Assembly: GCA_035048495.1 (NCBI GenBank)
Contig: CM068546.1
Coordinates: 38,644,674-38,708,673, forward strand
DNA from: Euptelea pleiosperma
Lineage: Eukaryota > Streptophyta > Magnoliopsida > Ranunculales > Eupteleaceae
Direction of reading: 5' to 3'
Length of the DNA stretch: 64,000 bases
Within the stretch, counting starts at the first letter, position 1; the number at the start of each line of letters is the position of its first letter. The translations under genes were made by a program, and so were the position numbers. The notes under the pieces were generated by a model, which saw only the letters and a list, made by a program, of their open reading frames with translations, did no database searches and was not told the origin of the DNA. Below, piece after piece: positions 25,201-40,200 of the stretch.

Positions 25201-28200
25201 GCTACGCCTTAACCGATCAATGGCTCCTGCTGCCCATAGTGCTACTTCAGACACTCCAGTCAGTGCTTCCCAGGATATTCCCACATGGCTGTCTCTTCCT
25301 ATGGCTTCTCAGAGCACCATCCCAAAGCATGGTTTGAAAGCATCTTTTTTGGGCATTCTTCCTCCCACAAAGGGTACAATTGTTATCCTCCCATGTCTGG
25401 GAAGAAGTTTGTTCCATGGATGTCACTTTTCGTGAGAACACTCATTTCTTTCCCCTTGCCTCTCTTCAGGGGGAGAACAGTAGTGAAGAGAGGCGTGTTT
25501 CCTCTTCCAGTGTTCTTTTTGCCTCTATTCCCCCAACACCCAGTCTCCTAGTTGAGGTGACTAACCGATCTACTACGGAGATTGAAAGTAGTTTTGGTGG
25601 TGCTCAAAGGGAGCTTAAAGTCTATAGCTGAAGAGGGAAAGCTACAATTTATCCATGTCCAGTCGTACCAGTTGTACCATCCTTGGATCTATGTAATATC
25701 TTATCCTCTGAGCCTATTGTTCCACTATTTCCTGCAACTGATGCTTGTGCTATTGATTCTAATCTCCCTATTGCACTTAGAAAGGGTACGAGGAGTTATA
25801 CTCAACACCCTCTCAGTAACTTTGTTTCGTATGAGGTCTTGTCTCAATCTTATAGATCATTTGTTACTTCACTGTCTACATTCCTATACCCTCTTCAGTG
25901 GCAAAAGGGTTGAAGCATCCTAAGTGGAAGGATGCAATGGTTGAAAAGATGAGGGGCTTGGAAAAAAACACCACCTGGGAACTGGTTGACTTACCTAGAG
26001 GGAAGGAACCAGTGGGGTGCAGATGGGTGTAGACTGTGAAGTACAAGGCAGATGGGTTAGTAGAGAAGTACAAGGAAAGATTGGTAGCCAAAGTATACTC
26101 TCGGACATATGGCGTCGACTACATGGAAACATTTGCGCCAATTGCTAAAATGAACTCCATAAGGGTGCTAATATCTCGTGCTACTAACCAGTCATGGCCT
26201 TTACATCAGCTTGATGTGAAGAATGCATTTCTTCATGGAGATCTACAAGAAGAGGTGTACATGGTTCCTCCTTCAGGTTTCATACCAACAAGAGATGGCG
26301 GAAGAGTGTACAAACTGAAGAATTCCATCTATAGGCTAAAGCTGCCTCCCAAAGCATGGTCCGAAAGCTTCACCCAAGCCGTAAAGAATTTGGGCTACAC
26401 CCAAAACTAAGCTGACAATACTCTGTTTGTTAGATATCATGAGAAGAACACCACTGCTCTCATTGTCTATGTAGATGACATCATTGTTATGGGCAATGAT
26501 GTTGAAGAAGTTGAGAAGCTAAAAAGACATCTAGCTGACGAGTCTGAGAAAAGATTTGGGGCCCCTAAAGCACTTTCTGGGTATAGAGGTTGCATGATCA
26601 AGTCAGGGATCTCTATCTCACAAAGAAAGTATGTCCTTGATCTACTTAAGATTACTGGAAAATTAGGGGTCAGGCCTGTGGACACCCCTATAAAATAGAA
26701 TCACAAGCTAGGTGAAGCAAGTGGTGAGTTACTGAAGGACGTTAAGAGCTTTCAAAGACTAGTAGGGAGATTAATATATCTCTCTCTGATTAGACCAGAT
26801 ATTGCATATGTAGTTCACCCAGAAATTTCCACTTGGAGGCAACACACATGATTTTGAGGTATCTCAATTCCTCCCCTGGTAAGGGACTTTTCTTCAATAA
26901 AAATGGTCACACGAGAGTAGAGTCATACACTGATGCAGACTGGGTAGGTGCCAAGGATGATAAAATATCCACTTCAAGGTATTACACCTTTGTTGGAGGC
27001 AACTGTGTGACATGGAGAAGCAAGAAGCAACCTATGGTTGCTAGATCCAATATAGAGACTGAGTTTAGAGCTATGTCTCGTGGCTTATAAAGATCTTAGT
27101 AGCTAAACTAGGATTCGATGTTACTGCCTCAATGAGCATGTATTGTGATAACAAGGCAGCAATCAGCATTGCTAGTAATCCAGTTCAGCATGATCGAGCA
27201 AAGCAAATTGAAGTGGACAGACACTTCATACAAAAAAAGATTGTTTCTGAGGAAGTTTGTACTCCTTTTGTGAAAACCAAAGAGCAGGTAACGGATGTAC
27301 TCACTAAGGGAGTTCCCAATCATCAGCTACATAGGTGCCTTAGCAAATTAGGCATGATAGATATCTACGCACCAAATCGATGGGGGATGTTGTCAAGGTG
27401 TACCGTCCACTAGCATTGGGGAAGATAAAGAGTGTTGACATGAGATAGAGAAGACCAATTTTCAATCAGCACTATTTTTACAACTTTCTAACAAAGGGAG
27501 GTCAGTGCATGTTCCTAGTACTAGGCTTTGGAAGCTCTGTGCCCCCACGTGTTGAAGAGTTACTTGAAAAGCGGAGCTGAACAAGATCTTAACTTGGGGA
27601 GCACTTTATTACCATTAGGGACGTAAAGATTAGTCATTTGACTAAGTGCATAAATTTCATTGTAGTTGTATCCAAGGTTTAAAAGGGGCCGTTATAATGG
27701 TATAACGGACTAGAGGCGTTACCGTTTTCCCATTATAACGGATTGTAACGCTCAGGGGCAAAAATGGAAAATAACGGAAAAAACGGCGCTGAAATTCAAA
27801 TTTTCAAAAACGAAAAAAACGGAAAATAACAGAAAAAAGGGGGGAAAATGAAAATAACGGCGGTTTTTTCACAATTTTTTCCAGAAAGTAATGGCCGTTA
27901 TTTTTGGGCGTTTTAACGCCACAAAACGTAACGGGGGAGGTCCGAATCCGTTATAACGGCCGTTATTTTCGTTGTAACGGCCATTTTTTAAACCATGGTT
28001 GTATCTAATCAAAGTAATTGAAATCAGTACAGATTCTTAGAGTTATTCACTGAAATTTAGATGGTCTTTCAACCAACATGTGTATAGTGCGTAAACAAAC
28101 ACACAAGGAGGGGCTATTGTAGAATACCTACAGATTTTTGGAACACTTTCTAAATATCTTTAGTATTGATTGGGTATTGCCATACATAGTTGTTCAATTA

Positions 28201-31200
28201 TTAATAATGATCTGCCAACTCATTTTGCATCAAGGAATAACACCCGTTCAAGTGGGTCCATCTAGGAAAGAACATATGAACCTCTCTTGGATTTCTATCT
28301 CTAAGGAGTTGTGCGACTTCAGATATGAAGACTTTTGAGGGACTGGTGGTCTGTTGTGACTTATAAAAAGATGGGGAAAACTTGGAGTGAACAAGCTGTA
28401 CTCATCTTAAGCTTAACTACAAATTTTTTTTAATAAGTAAGATGACCAAGGCAACATTTTGAGAGAGTTTTCTAGTACTCTGTCATCAAAGATTACATTG
28501 AAGCAAAGGTAATAGTCCTTCTGGATCACTAGGAAGTGTTTATGGGTAAGTGCCGCACTACTCCCATAGATCCTTAACATTCCTTCCATATTGCAATTTT
28601 ATGACCAGGTGACTGATTAAATTGAGATAATTGAATTATCTACAGAAATACAAGTGGATAACATATTATTATAAAGCCAGATTTTATTTCCTAGCACTAG
28701 AAAAAACGAAATCCCAAAAGAACATGATTATACATGAGTATTAAAGATAAGCAACAAACCAACAAGTAAATCTGGGAGGCAACTCTAATTCTTCTTATTA
28801 TATGCATATGTTGTCATTGAATATATATATAAAGCGAGAACCGGGGGCATGACGCACGCCAACACAAAAGCAAAAAAAAAAAAAAAAAACAACCCTTCCC
28901 AGTCAAATAATTACGTCCCATGCCATTTCAAAACCTTCCCTCATTAAATGACCCTTTACAATTAGGTTGTCTGGCACGCCCACGTCCCTCATCAATGATG
29001 ATGAGGGAAAATAGTATAAGACACGTGACACACCCTTAGAGACCACTGACCTTATGGATGTTTGTTCCATCCCTAGATGGACCTATATACCAAATATCAG
29101 TCTGATTAGTGATTTCAAACCTTTGAATCTGAGTACCTAAATAAATCTTAAAATCTATGGTTAAATATCAATGGTTAAAAACCAATCAAATCCTTTTAAA
29201 ACCACTAATCAGGCTGATTTTTTGCATATAGATCAACCTAGGGATGGGCCAACATCGATACAGTCAACGATCTCTGTGTACCACATGTAAGGTGCTTCCA
29301 TGTGTAAGGTGCACGTGCATGGCACGTGGCGTTCCCTATACTATTATAAAGCAACAACTGGGGTTGGCACGCATGTGACACAATTAGAGCCGTCTCTACT
29401 TTCAAAGGTAAAACCTTCCATCATTAAATGTCTTCAGGTTGTCTGGTGCACCCACGTCCCTCATCAATGATGATGAGGGACAATAGTATAAGCCACGTGG
29501 CATACTCTTAGAGACCACTGACCTTATGGATGTTTGTCCCATTCCTAGGTGAACCTATATACCAAATATCAGTCTGATTAGTGATTTCAAACCTTTGGAT
29601 CTGAGTACACCGAATAATACTTGAAATCTATGGTTAAAAAGCAGCCCATGAAAACGACTCCAATCAAATCCTTAAAAGCCACTAATCAGGCTGATTTTTT
29701 GCATATAGGCTCACCTAGAGATGGGCCAAACATCGATACGATCAGTGATCTCTACGGGTGTTCCACGTGTAAGGTGCTTCCATGTGTAAGGTGCAAGTGC
29801 ATCGCACGCGGCGTTCCCCTAGTATATATATAAATGGAATTTATATTTTGTAAGAACCATTAACTCAAGATATTGCAAATAAATGATGCCCATGGATGAG
29901 AGTGTGGAAGTAATTAAAGGAAATAAGTATGATGCAGACAGAAAACCTGAACTAGTTTTTGGGAATCTCCCAGTAATGTTTGGAAATGTGTATCAGGAAA
30001 CACCCCATCTCCACCAGCTAGGCCATCTTTAAGCATGCTATGGGCATCCAATTTAGTATCTGTCAGCTTTCTAGTTATAATGTCAGCACCATTAGGCTGG
30101 TCAAAAGAAAACTTCTGCTCATTCATGTCACTTATATTTCTGCTTGAACTGTGAATTTCACGCCACTCAGATGGGCCAAGATCATGACTAAAACTAGCTC
30201 CACCTCCAGCAAACCCTGCACCGAGATGATTCCTTGATAACCTGGAAAATCCTGAAAAGCATCAAAGGCACCCGGTAATATCTAGATTGGGGAACAAATT
30301 CTCAATAGATTCAACAGCTGACAGAAATTGAAATAAAACCCAAAACCACTGGAAAACGGAATTTTTTCAATCTAACAACCCAGAATATTCCATAGTTCCA
30401 ATGCAAATTTTACTAAGATATGTTTTTATGAGCTGGCAGAATAAGTACATAGAATACTAGCAGCTTCCACTGAGGCTCACTTATTTGTTCGATGGTCCTC
30501 ATTGGATGCAAGCTTCAGAGTCGGCTATTGATTTTCACAAGTAGGACTGCATCCCAAGGTATTTTTACCTGCTTTGTCATGTGCATGTAAAGTTGCATTC
30601 TGAGATCCGGAACAACAGATGGCTTCAGCAAGAGAGGAGGTTCCCAGTTCATCCCCAGAATCCACATCTTCGAATTCAGAAGATGGTGTTAGACCATTCC
30701 AGTTCGCTCCACTTGGGCTTGATGCATAAGATGCCAGAACTGTAAGACCAGTAGAATGTGCAGAGCAAGGTGATGAACTAATTTGAGCACTTCCAGTCTC
30801 AGTTCCTGGATCTGCATTTAACAAATGGCGGATGCCAGACCTGTTCCCCTGGAGATAAACAAGTTAGACAATACTCAAAACTACATAACATCCATAAAAT
30901 AATTAATGCATCAGAACCATATGAAGACAGGTGACAAAATAAAGAAGTCAAGATAAAGTTGTTGAACACGGACAGTAATAAAAACCTACTGGTTCTTTAC
31001 ATACCATTTGACATTACAGTTACAAGCAAATATGAATATTAGGTGCAAAATGAGTTGAGTTCCTTTTCTCTTCATTTAGAACAACACATAGCATGTATAG
31101 TCAGCATCCTAATACAGAACTCAGGAGAGTGTTTGTTGGCTTAAACTCGAGTATTATTAGCCTAGGTTTTAGAGAACCTCAGCTAATTAGACTTGGCAAC

Positions 31201-34200
31201 TGCCTATCTTTCTTGATAGTTGCTTAGGCATCCAAGCAAACACCTAGGCAAGTTAATGGCATAGGTGCTCAACTGCAGAAGGGGCAGAACACTGCTAGTT
31301 TAATCCGCCCCATATTTATCTATGTTGATCTTCTATGTTAATGTCATATATCATTGTCATCATACAAATTATGATTGTTATTTGACAATCTGTAGCATGA
31401 GATTGTGAATAAATAAGAATACTGATTTGCTGATTGTTAGCATTGAATTTTTAAATTTAATCTTCTTAAGCCAGACTTTTTTAGTTTATAAGTGTACTTA
31501 CGTGGGTATCAGCTTCACATTCACATGCATAATTGTTATACGTAATGGGCATTTGAAATCTAAAATATCCTATACCATATATAATACCAAACTATAGGCA
31601 TTTCATTTTTAATTGTATTATGTAATGTTATTATATTATCTTTAACTACCCCATCTTTTCCCTGCATTCAGTCACAGGGCACCTGAATCTGCATATGCAG
31701 AGGTAACAAGGGAGTCTGTGCCTGGGTAACCTGGATGTTTTAAAACCAAGAGGTGTCTGGATGCAGATTTAGGTCTAGCTGGTCAGACCTATACCGATAC
31801 AGAACCTCTAAGATCATGTTTGGATGCATGGGGCAATGTAGCTGGGATCCTGCTCAACCTGCATTTTGCAGTTTTGTGTCGTTTCCTTAGTTCAACTTCA
31901 ACTCCCATGAGAGGCAGATTGCCCTCAAACCCTTTACGGGGCTAGGCTAAGAACCCCTGCATTCATACATAGCTAAATTAGCAAGAGATGACTCTAAACA
32001 AAACCTAACATGATATCTTCTCATTCTATTGTTTATCTATTACCATTCAAAGCCAAAACTGGGGTTGGGGCACGCCGTTCACACGATGCTCACCTACGCA
32101 CCTTTTAGCTGCCAATAAAAAAATGCCTAGCTAATACTCACCAGATAGATAGACGAATCATAACCCCTGAGAATTTCCAAGCAATTCAAAATTGGATATG
32201 TTCTGATACAACTTGACTAAAATACTTGCCACCGGTGCACTTTGTAAGGTCCCTTTCTTTTAATGAATACATCTTATAAAAAAAAAAAAATTACAACTGG
32301 ACTAAAATACTTGCCACCGGTGCACTTTTGGCTGTATGAACAAGTGCTTGGTCAAAAGACCCAGCTATAAGAAATTCCTCTGTTTCTCTTGTACATAATG
32401 AGAAACTTAGTGATTACTTAGAGTTAGTGTCAGAATTTTGAGACTACATTTTCTTGGGAATAGGAAAAACATAAAAGACATGTATACTATGATGAAGGAA
32501 ATAAATTTCAACTTTGAGGTTTATTTCGACTAGCCAAGAAATGGAAAATATTTCGTGGAAATTTTTTGACTGATGTGGAAATAATACAATTTCATGGAAA
32601 TGATAGAAATATTGTGAATTTTTTTGTGAAAAGTTTAGGAAATGATAAAACAAGCATAAAACACATTCATAAGCCATCAAACCATAATATACAATCATAT
32701 GTAGTGTGGAAATGAATGACTATGGCAGTTCGTAATATACTGAGGCTGGCATATAATAGCCAGACAACAAAAACAACAAATATGACAAATGGAAACAATC
32801 ATAACCATCAAATAATATCAAACTATGTTCATTACAAGTAAATATGCATGGATTTGATGCATAAGGGTTTCTTAGATGTTTTATATAATTACTATTAATT
32901 ATGAAAAAAGTCATAAATCAAGGTATTAACGAATCCTAATTAACTTACATTAATGTCCTAATATTAAGGATAATTTACGAAAACCTATCTACTATTAACT
33001 TATAGCGCCTAATTTTCTGAATTTTTATATATTTTCTAGAAAAAAAATTAGGAAATAAATTTAACTCAACCAAGTTGTAAATCAGGCTAAGTTATGCAAC
33101 AAATAATTAATTCCTGTAAAATCATGGGTGTTTAGGGTGAAAAGTGAAAACCAACAAAATTGAGATTTTCCCCAAATTTGTGAGGGTCTATAATGGATTG
33201 GTCTTTTTTTTTAATAATAGATGGGGAGAATTTAGTTGGATCAAATATGGGATGGTTTTGAGCTCAAATGGGATGTTTCCTACCTTTGGGCGAAATGTGT
33301 TAGCGAATGGTGTATTCCCACACAAGTGTTGTGTTGGCCCGATCTTTTGGGGAAAGGTGAAACAACACTATGTAAACCAACGGTTCGTCGGGCCAACACA
33401 GCACTTTTAGAGTAAAGTGGTAGTCAACATGGTATCAGAGCCTTAGGGCCTGGGAGGTCGCTGGTTCAAGTCTCCAGCGGAGTGTATTCCCGCTTACGGG
33501 GAGTGTTAGCGGATGGTGTAGTCCTATGCACGTGTTGTGTTGGCCCGACGACCCGTTGGTTTACATAGTTGTTTCGCCTTTCCCCAACAGGTTGATCTTT
33601 TGGGGTAAATGGTTCTTTAAAAAAATGTTCAATACATGTCTAAACATTTCGACCGTTTCGACCAAAATAATACATATTTAAATTATCAATTGGTCGAAAC
33701 TAATGGTTCAAATATTTCGACATGAATTGAAATGTTTCGCGAAACTTAACATTTTTTTCATATATGTATTGTCGGTAACCCAGAAAATGGAAATATTTTA
33801 CAACATATTTCGATAATTTCGCGAAATTAACTACCTTGACGATTATAAAAAGTGTAGGGAATTACCTCTTTTACTTCTCGGTAATGCACAAGAACAATGT
33901 GCTCTAACTGCCTGAAAACAAAAACAGAAAGCTACAGATAAGAATTAAATGCAAAAATTCCCAGACAGGCTGTAGGAAAACAAGTTGTTGTTTGCAGCAA
34001 CAAAGAGCATAATACAGTGAACTAAAAGGACATGAACTATGGTGAAAAAAATGGAAGCACTAATAATAGTATGAAATGCAATTAATACGACACCCATTGC
34101 TCAACCTACTTAGTCCCTCTAACCTAACTTCTAATGATAGTTCTCAAGAGTATCTTCTTCATCCCTCCTTTATTGTACCACTTATCAATTGAAAAGGAAA

Positions 34201-37200
34201 TAACTCAAACTTTTTTCCAAATACATGCAGGGGGGTTTTAAAAGATTCTTGCATTCCTGCAACACACAACTTCATTCCCAATGACCCATATTGTATGACA
34301 TTTTCCTTATACTGTGCCACCAGTCAATCCATTCATATCTCCTGTAACATTATATCATTTTAGCCTAAAAAGTACCACACTGACCAAAAACTCCGTAGCC
34401 TAATACTGCTCTAACCCTGAACTGTCTTTCTAAAACATATTCAGATGTAACAATTCATTTGCCAACATAGCCAAATATACACAACTAAAATTTCAAATCA
34501 ATAGAAGTAGGAGCAACACTCACGGATCAAGCATCCAATAACTTCGTCTCTGGAAATTCTCATCGTCCTCACCGTGGGCATAGTAGCAGTGAAGAACATC
34601 CACACTGCCAGCCTACAAAGACTAGAAGAGATAAAATAAATACATTTATACAGGTAACATGACAGTAATAAGCCAAAGTTAAATATAAAGCAACTTCTAT
34701 CCAAGGATTTGAGCTACTCATACTTTTAGTGAGGATGTTGGTTACTGGAAAATAAGCAGGTAAAAGCCAATAGAGCCATAGCAGTAAGGTAATAAAAGTT
34801 GGAACTTGGAAGTACCATGGGTTCCATACAGAAGTTCAAATTCAATACCCAACTTGAACTGTAAGGTCCATATCCATAAGAGAACATGGAAGTACATGAC
34901 ATGGACCTCAGTGTGAAAGAAACTATAATTTATTGCAATTTGAAAGAGAAGATAAACAAAAAAAAAAAAAAAACAATAGCATGGGATGTCTCCAAATGTA
35001 AGTAAGTCCATTATGTATTAAAATACAAATTAATGTGCAACATATCAAAAAAAATTAATGTGCAACATATTAAAAAAATGGTAAACCAACAAATAATAGA
35101 AACAACGGCACACCTTTAGCTTTTCATGAGCTTCCCGGACAGTTTTTCCATCTTTCTTCTTTCTCCAACTGTGGCCATCCTTCCGGAAATATCGAAGTGC
35201 TTTTCGATCAAACAAGAACAAAGAACCACCTACCAAAGAAAAAAGAACATTCAGCTTAATATTTGCATATACTGAAAACAAAACCTTTTGGTGAAAATCT
35301 TAGTAAAATTAAATCACCATGACATTCAACGGAAAAAAAAACGAAAAGGAGGCAATTACAGAATACAGCATTTTAGCTTCCTTCAAATAATATTTCCACA
35401 TACAAAAAAAAATGTTTGGACAACAATAAATAAGGAAAGAAGATGAAGAATGTATATTAAAATAGATCCTCAAAATAAAAGTATGGACCTGTTTTTTTTT
35501 TTTTTTCGATCACCATTTTTGCGCTAAAAAGGATAATTCTTGCTAAAAATCTCTTAAAAATACCCGTTTTTGGCACAAAAAGGGTGATTCAAAACTAGAC
35601 CACATATTTGCAAAGTTAATGTTTCCTTTTAAAGCCTGCTTGGATCATCGGTATTCCTAAAAGAGTTTACTCCAAAAAATCCTATTTGAGAATGCCTTTT
35701 CTGAAAAATGCATTCTTCTAAAATATAATGTTTCAGCTGACACTGTAAAAAATAGAACTTTTCTGAAAAAGCTTTGGCTTCATTAGAAAAATTATTTTCT
35801 GTTAGGTATTCCTCTTTTTTCCTTGTTTATAGAGAGAATGAGAAAGATTAAGTGTTGAAGGATACTGACTTCTAGCACTTCAATATGAATGTTACACATC
35901 CCCTGCAACCTCGCCTCTCAACCAATCACTCACCTTTCTATATTAGGCCCTAAATGCCGTGTAAGCCACATTATCAAGCTCAATCCCTTCACTAACCATT
36001 CCCATCCTAAACTTGATCACCGATTCTAAATTCTTATAACAGCCGCCATTAAGTTCAGCATACACGATCCAATTGGCCTTAACAGAAGAGATAGCTTTAG
36101 ACAGGATTGAATGGAGGAACAAGATTCTTGCAGCCGACACAATACCGTTGGGAAAAGGCTTAACGATGATGATGATACATGATCCAATTGGGCTTCAGCC
36201 CCCTTCAAACAAGCACACTGTAATTAAATAGATTAGGTTTCACACTTGTCTCAGCATTTGTTGATAAATTTCTGTTATGACACTGATTTTTGTTTCTAGC
36301 ACTGCCCATCAATCAAAGAAGTGAAAGGAACATCATTTGGAACCAACCATCTTTCGCAAATTTCCTTAAATAGTTGATTCCCATCTTCAAACCTACTCCC
36401 TCTGCACAATCCATCAGTCCAAATACTAACATAAACATGAGAAAAAAATCCTCGCTTCTAACATAACTCCCTTCAACCTTAAACCTCTGCCCAGAATTCC
36501 CCATTTTTATAGTAACGAATCTAACATCAATCCGATCCAACCTCCAGCTAATCTCATCAAAATCAACCAAGCATCCTTAGTTTTGCTCTTCACACAATGT
36601 GCACATCAAAATGTCAACAACTTCTGTTCTTATAGAATAGCTACACACAAATGCATATTGACCAGTAAATAATAATTAATGGAATACCCTCCTGAACTCT
36701 GCACCTCATAGCACACTTAAACATCATGGATAAAATGTTAGATCAACTACTAAAAGAGAAGCTAGTGACATACCTGGAGGCTTACATGGTGGATCCGGCG
36801 TTATGTAAAACTTTTGATAGTTACGCAGGATTTCACAAACTTCAGCTGGACGGAGCCAACGGTGTCGTGCTTCTAACAGTATCTGTTTGATGTCTGTTAA
36901 ATTCATGTAAATAACATATGGTAAGAAATCTTCCTCATCTATTGCTGTATGAGTAGTACACAGTGAATTTATGGACTGTTCTTGAGCAATAATTTTACAT
37001 TTGGTATCAGAACTTAGGCTTACCCTATATTTTAATCATTAAAAATATTTTAAAGATTTAAGGATTTAAGTTTGGTTTGGTTATCATGCTTAGGATAAGT
37101 AAAATCGATTTTTTCCATGATTGTTGAAGCATGTATAATTTCTATAAGGATTAAGATTATGTTTCTGGAAAAAAAAAATTTGTTATATTTTACAACTAAA

Positions 37201-40200
37201 ATAAATAAATAAAATTATAGGTCCAACTATTTCAATATCTGTTATTAGTCGCTGATTTTTTGTAAAAACATTGTGTCCATCATAGAACAGCCTGGAAGGG
37301 AACTGAGTGCCATAGGTAAATTCGTATGGAGTTCAGCCATGTGCAGGCTGAACCCACAGGTTTCTGTTATGGATAGGACCTATCAGTTTTTGGTGTGGTT
37401 TAGCCCTGCATGGACCGAACCCATCACTCCACCCATCAGGGGTCGCCCTTCGTAGTTGAAGCAGTTATGTGATTGTAATTAAAAAATATTAATTGTTTCA
37501 ATTTTATATGATGCACAAATTTGCAAAATAAAGAACAAGGCCTACACATAATGAACAGGGTGGTAACACCTTAGGTTTATTTATTGGGGTTTAAGAGGGA
37601 CCAATTAGAGTGGTTGTTTGACGATTTGAAGTCAAAATAGGTACGCCATCTACCCAATGGTATCGTATTTATGGAAACTGTGAAACCGTAAATTTAAGGA
37701 AATTCCTTTCTCATTAAGCTCACTTGTAGGCACTTGTTTGTTTTAGCCTATGGGTCGATCCAAAGGAGGCCAACAATTCTAATGCAGCTAAATGATGTAA
37801 GGTGGATGATGTGTTCCAAGTAGAAGAAGGGTAACCCTAGTTGAAGTGTTGGATTAGGGTTGGGTTTAGATCTAGGGTTTCAAGGTAGAGAAGAGACGGA
37901 AGAGGGAAATGATGTCATGTGATTAGGTCACATGACTCCACAAAATATATTATATATGGAGAATTTTATAAGAGATAAATATACCCCTCAAAAGGAGTAT
38001 TTACAATACTACCCCTATTACATAAAAAATACATAGAAATATACGTATCTAATAACACTCCCCCTCAAGTTGCTGCATAGATATCTCTCATGCCCAACTT
38101 GCACAGACACTTGTGGAGTACCCAACTGGGACCTCCCTTGGTGAAAACATCAGCAACTTGTTCATTAGTCTTCACAAATGGGGTACACACTTCCCCAAAG
38201 ACAATCTTCTCTTTAATGAAGTGGCGGTCCACCTCAATATGCTTGGCGCGATCGTGCTGAACGAGATTGTGAGCAATGTTGATGGTGGCCTTGTTGTCAC
38301 AGTACAAGCTCATAGTCCTTGAGACTGGGAAACCAAGTTCAGCAACCAACACCTATAACCAGACCATCTCACACAAGCAATGTGCCATTGCCCTAAATTC
38401 GGCATCTACACTAAATCTGGCAACAACGAATTGCTTCTTACTCCTCCAGGTGACCAGATTGCCCCTAACAAATGTGCAATACCCTAAGATCGATCGTCGG
38501 TCATCTTTGGCACCTGTCCAGTCTGCATCTGTGTACACCTCTATACGCATGTGGCTATTCTTTTCAAACAAAAGACCTCTACCAAGAGCTGACTTGAGTT
38601 ACCTCAAGATCCTGTGTGATGCCTCTAAATGAAAATCTCTGGGTGAGTGCATATACTGACTGATAATACTCACTGCATAGGCAATGTCTGGTCTAGATAG
38701 AGAGAGATAAATCAATCTCCCAACTAGCCTCTAAAAGCTCCCTACATCCTGTAGTAGCTCACTACTAGCATCTACTAACTGGTGATTCTGCTCTATAGGA
38801 GTTTCCACTGGCTTGGCTCCCAACTTGCTTGAATCCTTTAACAAGTCTAAGACATACTTCCATTGAGAGATGAAGATCCCCTGACTAGATCTTGCAACTT
38901 CGATACCTAAGAAGTACTTGAGAGGTCCTAGATCCTTGGTTTCAAACTCCCCAGCTAACTGACGCTTCAACTTAACCGCCTCTTCTGCATCACTCCCTGT
39001 GAGAATGATGTCATCAACATAAACGATGAGGGCAATTGTGTTCTTTCCTTGATGCTTCACAAATAGAGTGTGATCGGCTTGACTTTGAGTGTAACCCAAC
39101 TTTTTCACTGCTAGGGTGAATCTCTCAAACCATGCTCTTGGAGATTGTTTCAGGCCATAGAGGGCTTTCTTCAATCAACACACCTTGCTACTGTTTCCTG
39201 GTGGAGTGAATCCAAGAGGAGGCACCATGTATACTACTTCATGGAGGTCACCATGAAGAAATGCATTCTTCACATCCAGCTGATGCAAAGGCCACGCTTG
39301 GTTTGCTGCCAAGGACAACGACACCCTGATTGAGTTCATCTTTACCACAAACGCAAAGGTCTCCACATAGTCAAACCCATAGGTTTGAGTGTACCCCTCG
39401 GCTACTAGTTTTGCATTGTACTTCTCAACTGACCTATTTGCCTTGTATTTGACTGTGAACACCAGTTTGCAACCAACGGGTTTTTTGCCTCTTGGCAAGT
39501 CAACAAGCTCCCATGTTCTATTCTTATCCAGGGCTCTCATTTCTTCTATCATAGCAGCTTTCCGTCTAGGTTGTGCCAACCGTTCTGTCACGAAAGAAGG
39601 AATAGGAATAGTGGAAACGGATCTGACAAAAGCTTTATACGAGGGAGACAATGTATCATAGGAGACAAAGTGGCTCAAAGGATGCTGAGTACAACTCTTG
39701 ATTCCTTTCCGTAAAGCAATGAGGAGATTATAAGCATCAGTAGAAGAAGAAATGATAGGTATAGAAAGGGAGGAAGGATTACCTTGATCCGATGATGGTA
39801 CCACTGGTATTGGATCAGTTGTGGCTTTCTCCCTTCTGTTATAGACTTTGAGCTCCTTCTGAGCGCCAAGAGCACTATCAGTCGCAATAGCAAGTATAGT
39901 AGTCTGAGGCCTCTCAAATTCTAGAGAGGGAGATAGGAATATAGCAGGAAGAGGAACATTACACCTCTCTTCACTACTACTCTCCCCCTGAAGAGAGGCG
40001 GAGGAGAAAAATGACAGTTCCTCACGAAAGGTGGCATCCATAGACACAAACTTCTTCCATGTGGAAGGATGGTAACACTTATACCTTTTTATGGGTAGAA
40101 GAGTAACCCAGAAAGATACATTTAAGTGCTTTGGGATCTAGTTTGGTACGATGAGGACCCAGGATGTGTACATAGCATACACACCCAAAGATACAAGGAG

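Noticed and set aside
33430..33480. tRNA-like sequence (TGGTATCAGAGCC and GGTTCAAGTC)
   Set aside because: The first motif is a primer-binding site directly after an LTR end; there is no cloverleaf with matching acceptor stems.
36774..36906. CAMTA start at the internal ATG (MNLTDIKQ)
   Set aside because: An acceptor AACAG sits exactly at 36894, and a phase-matched exon encoding [13 protein letters not shown] is present at 45363-45402, giving the normal CAMTA N-terminus.
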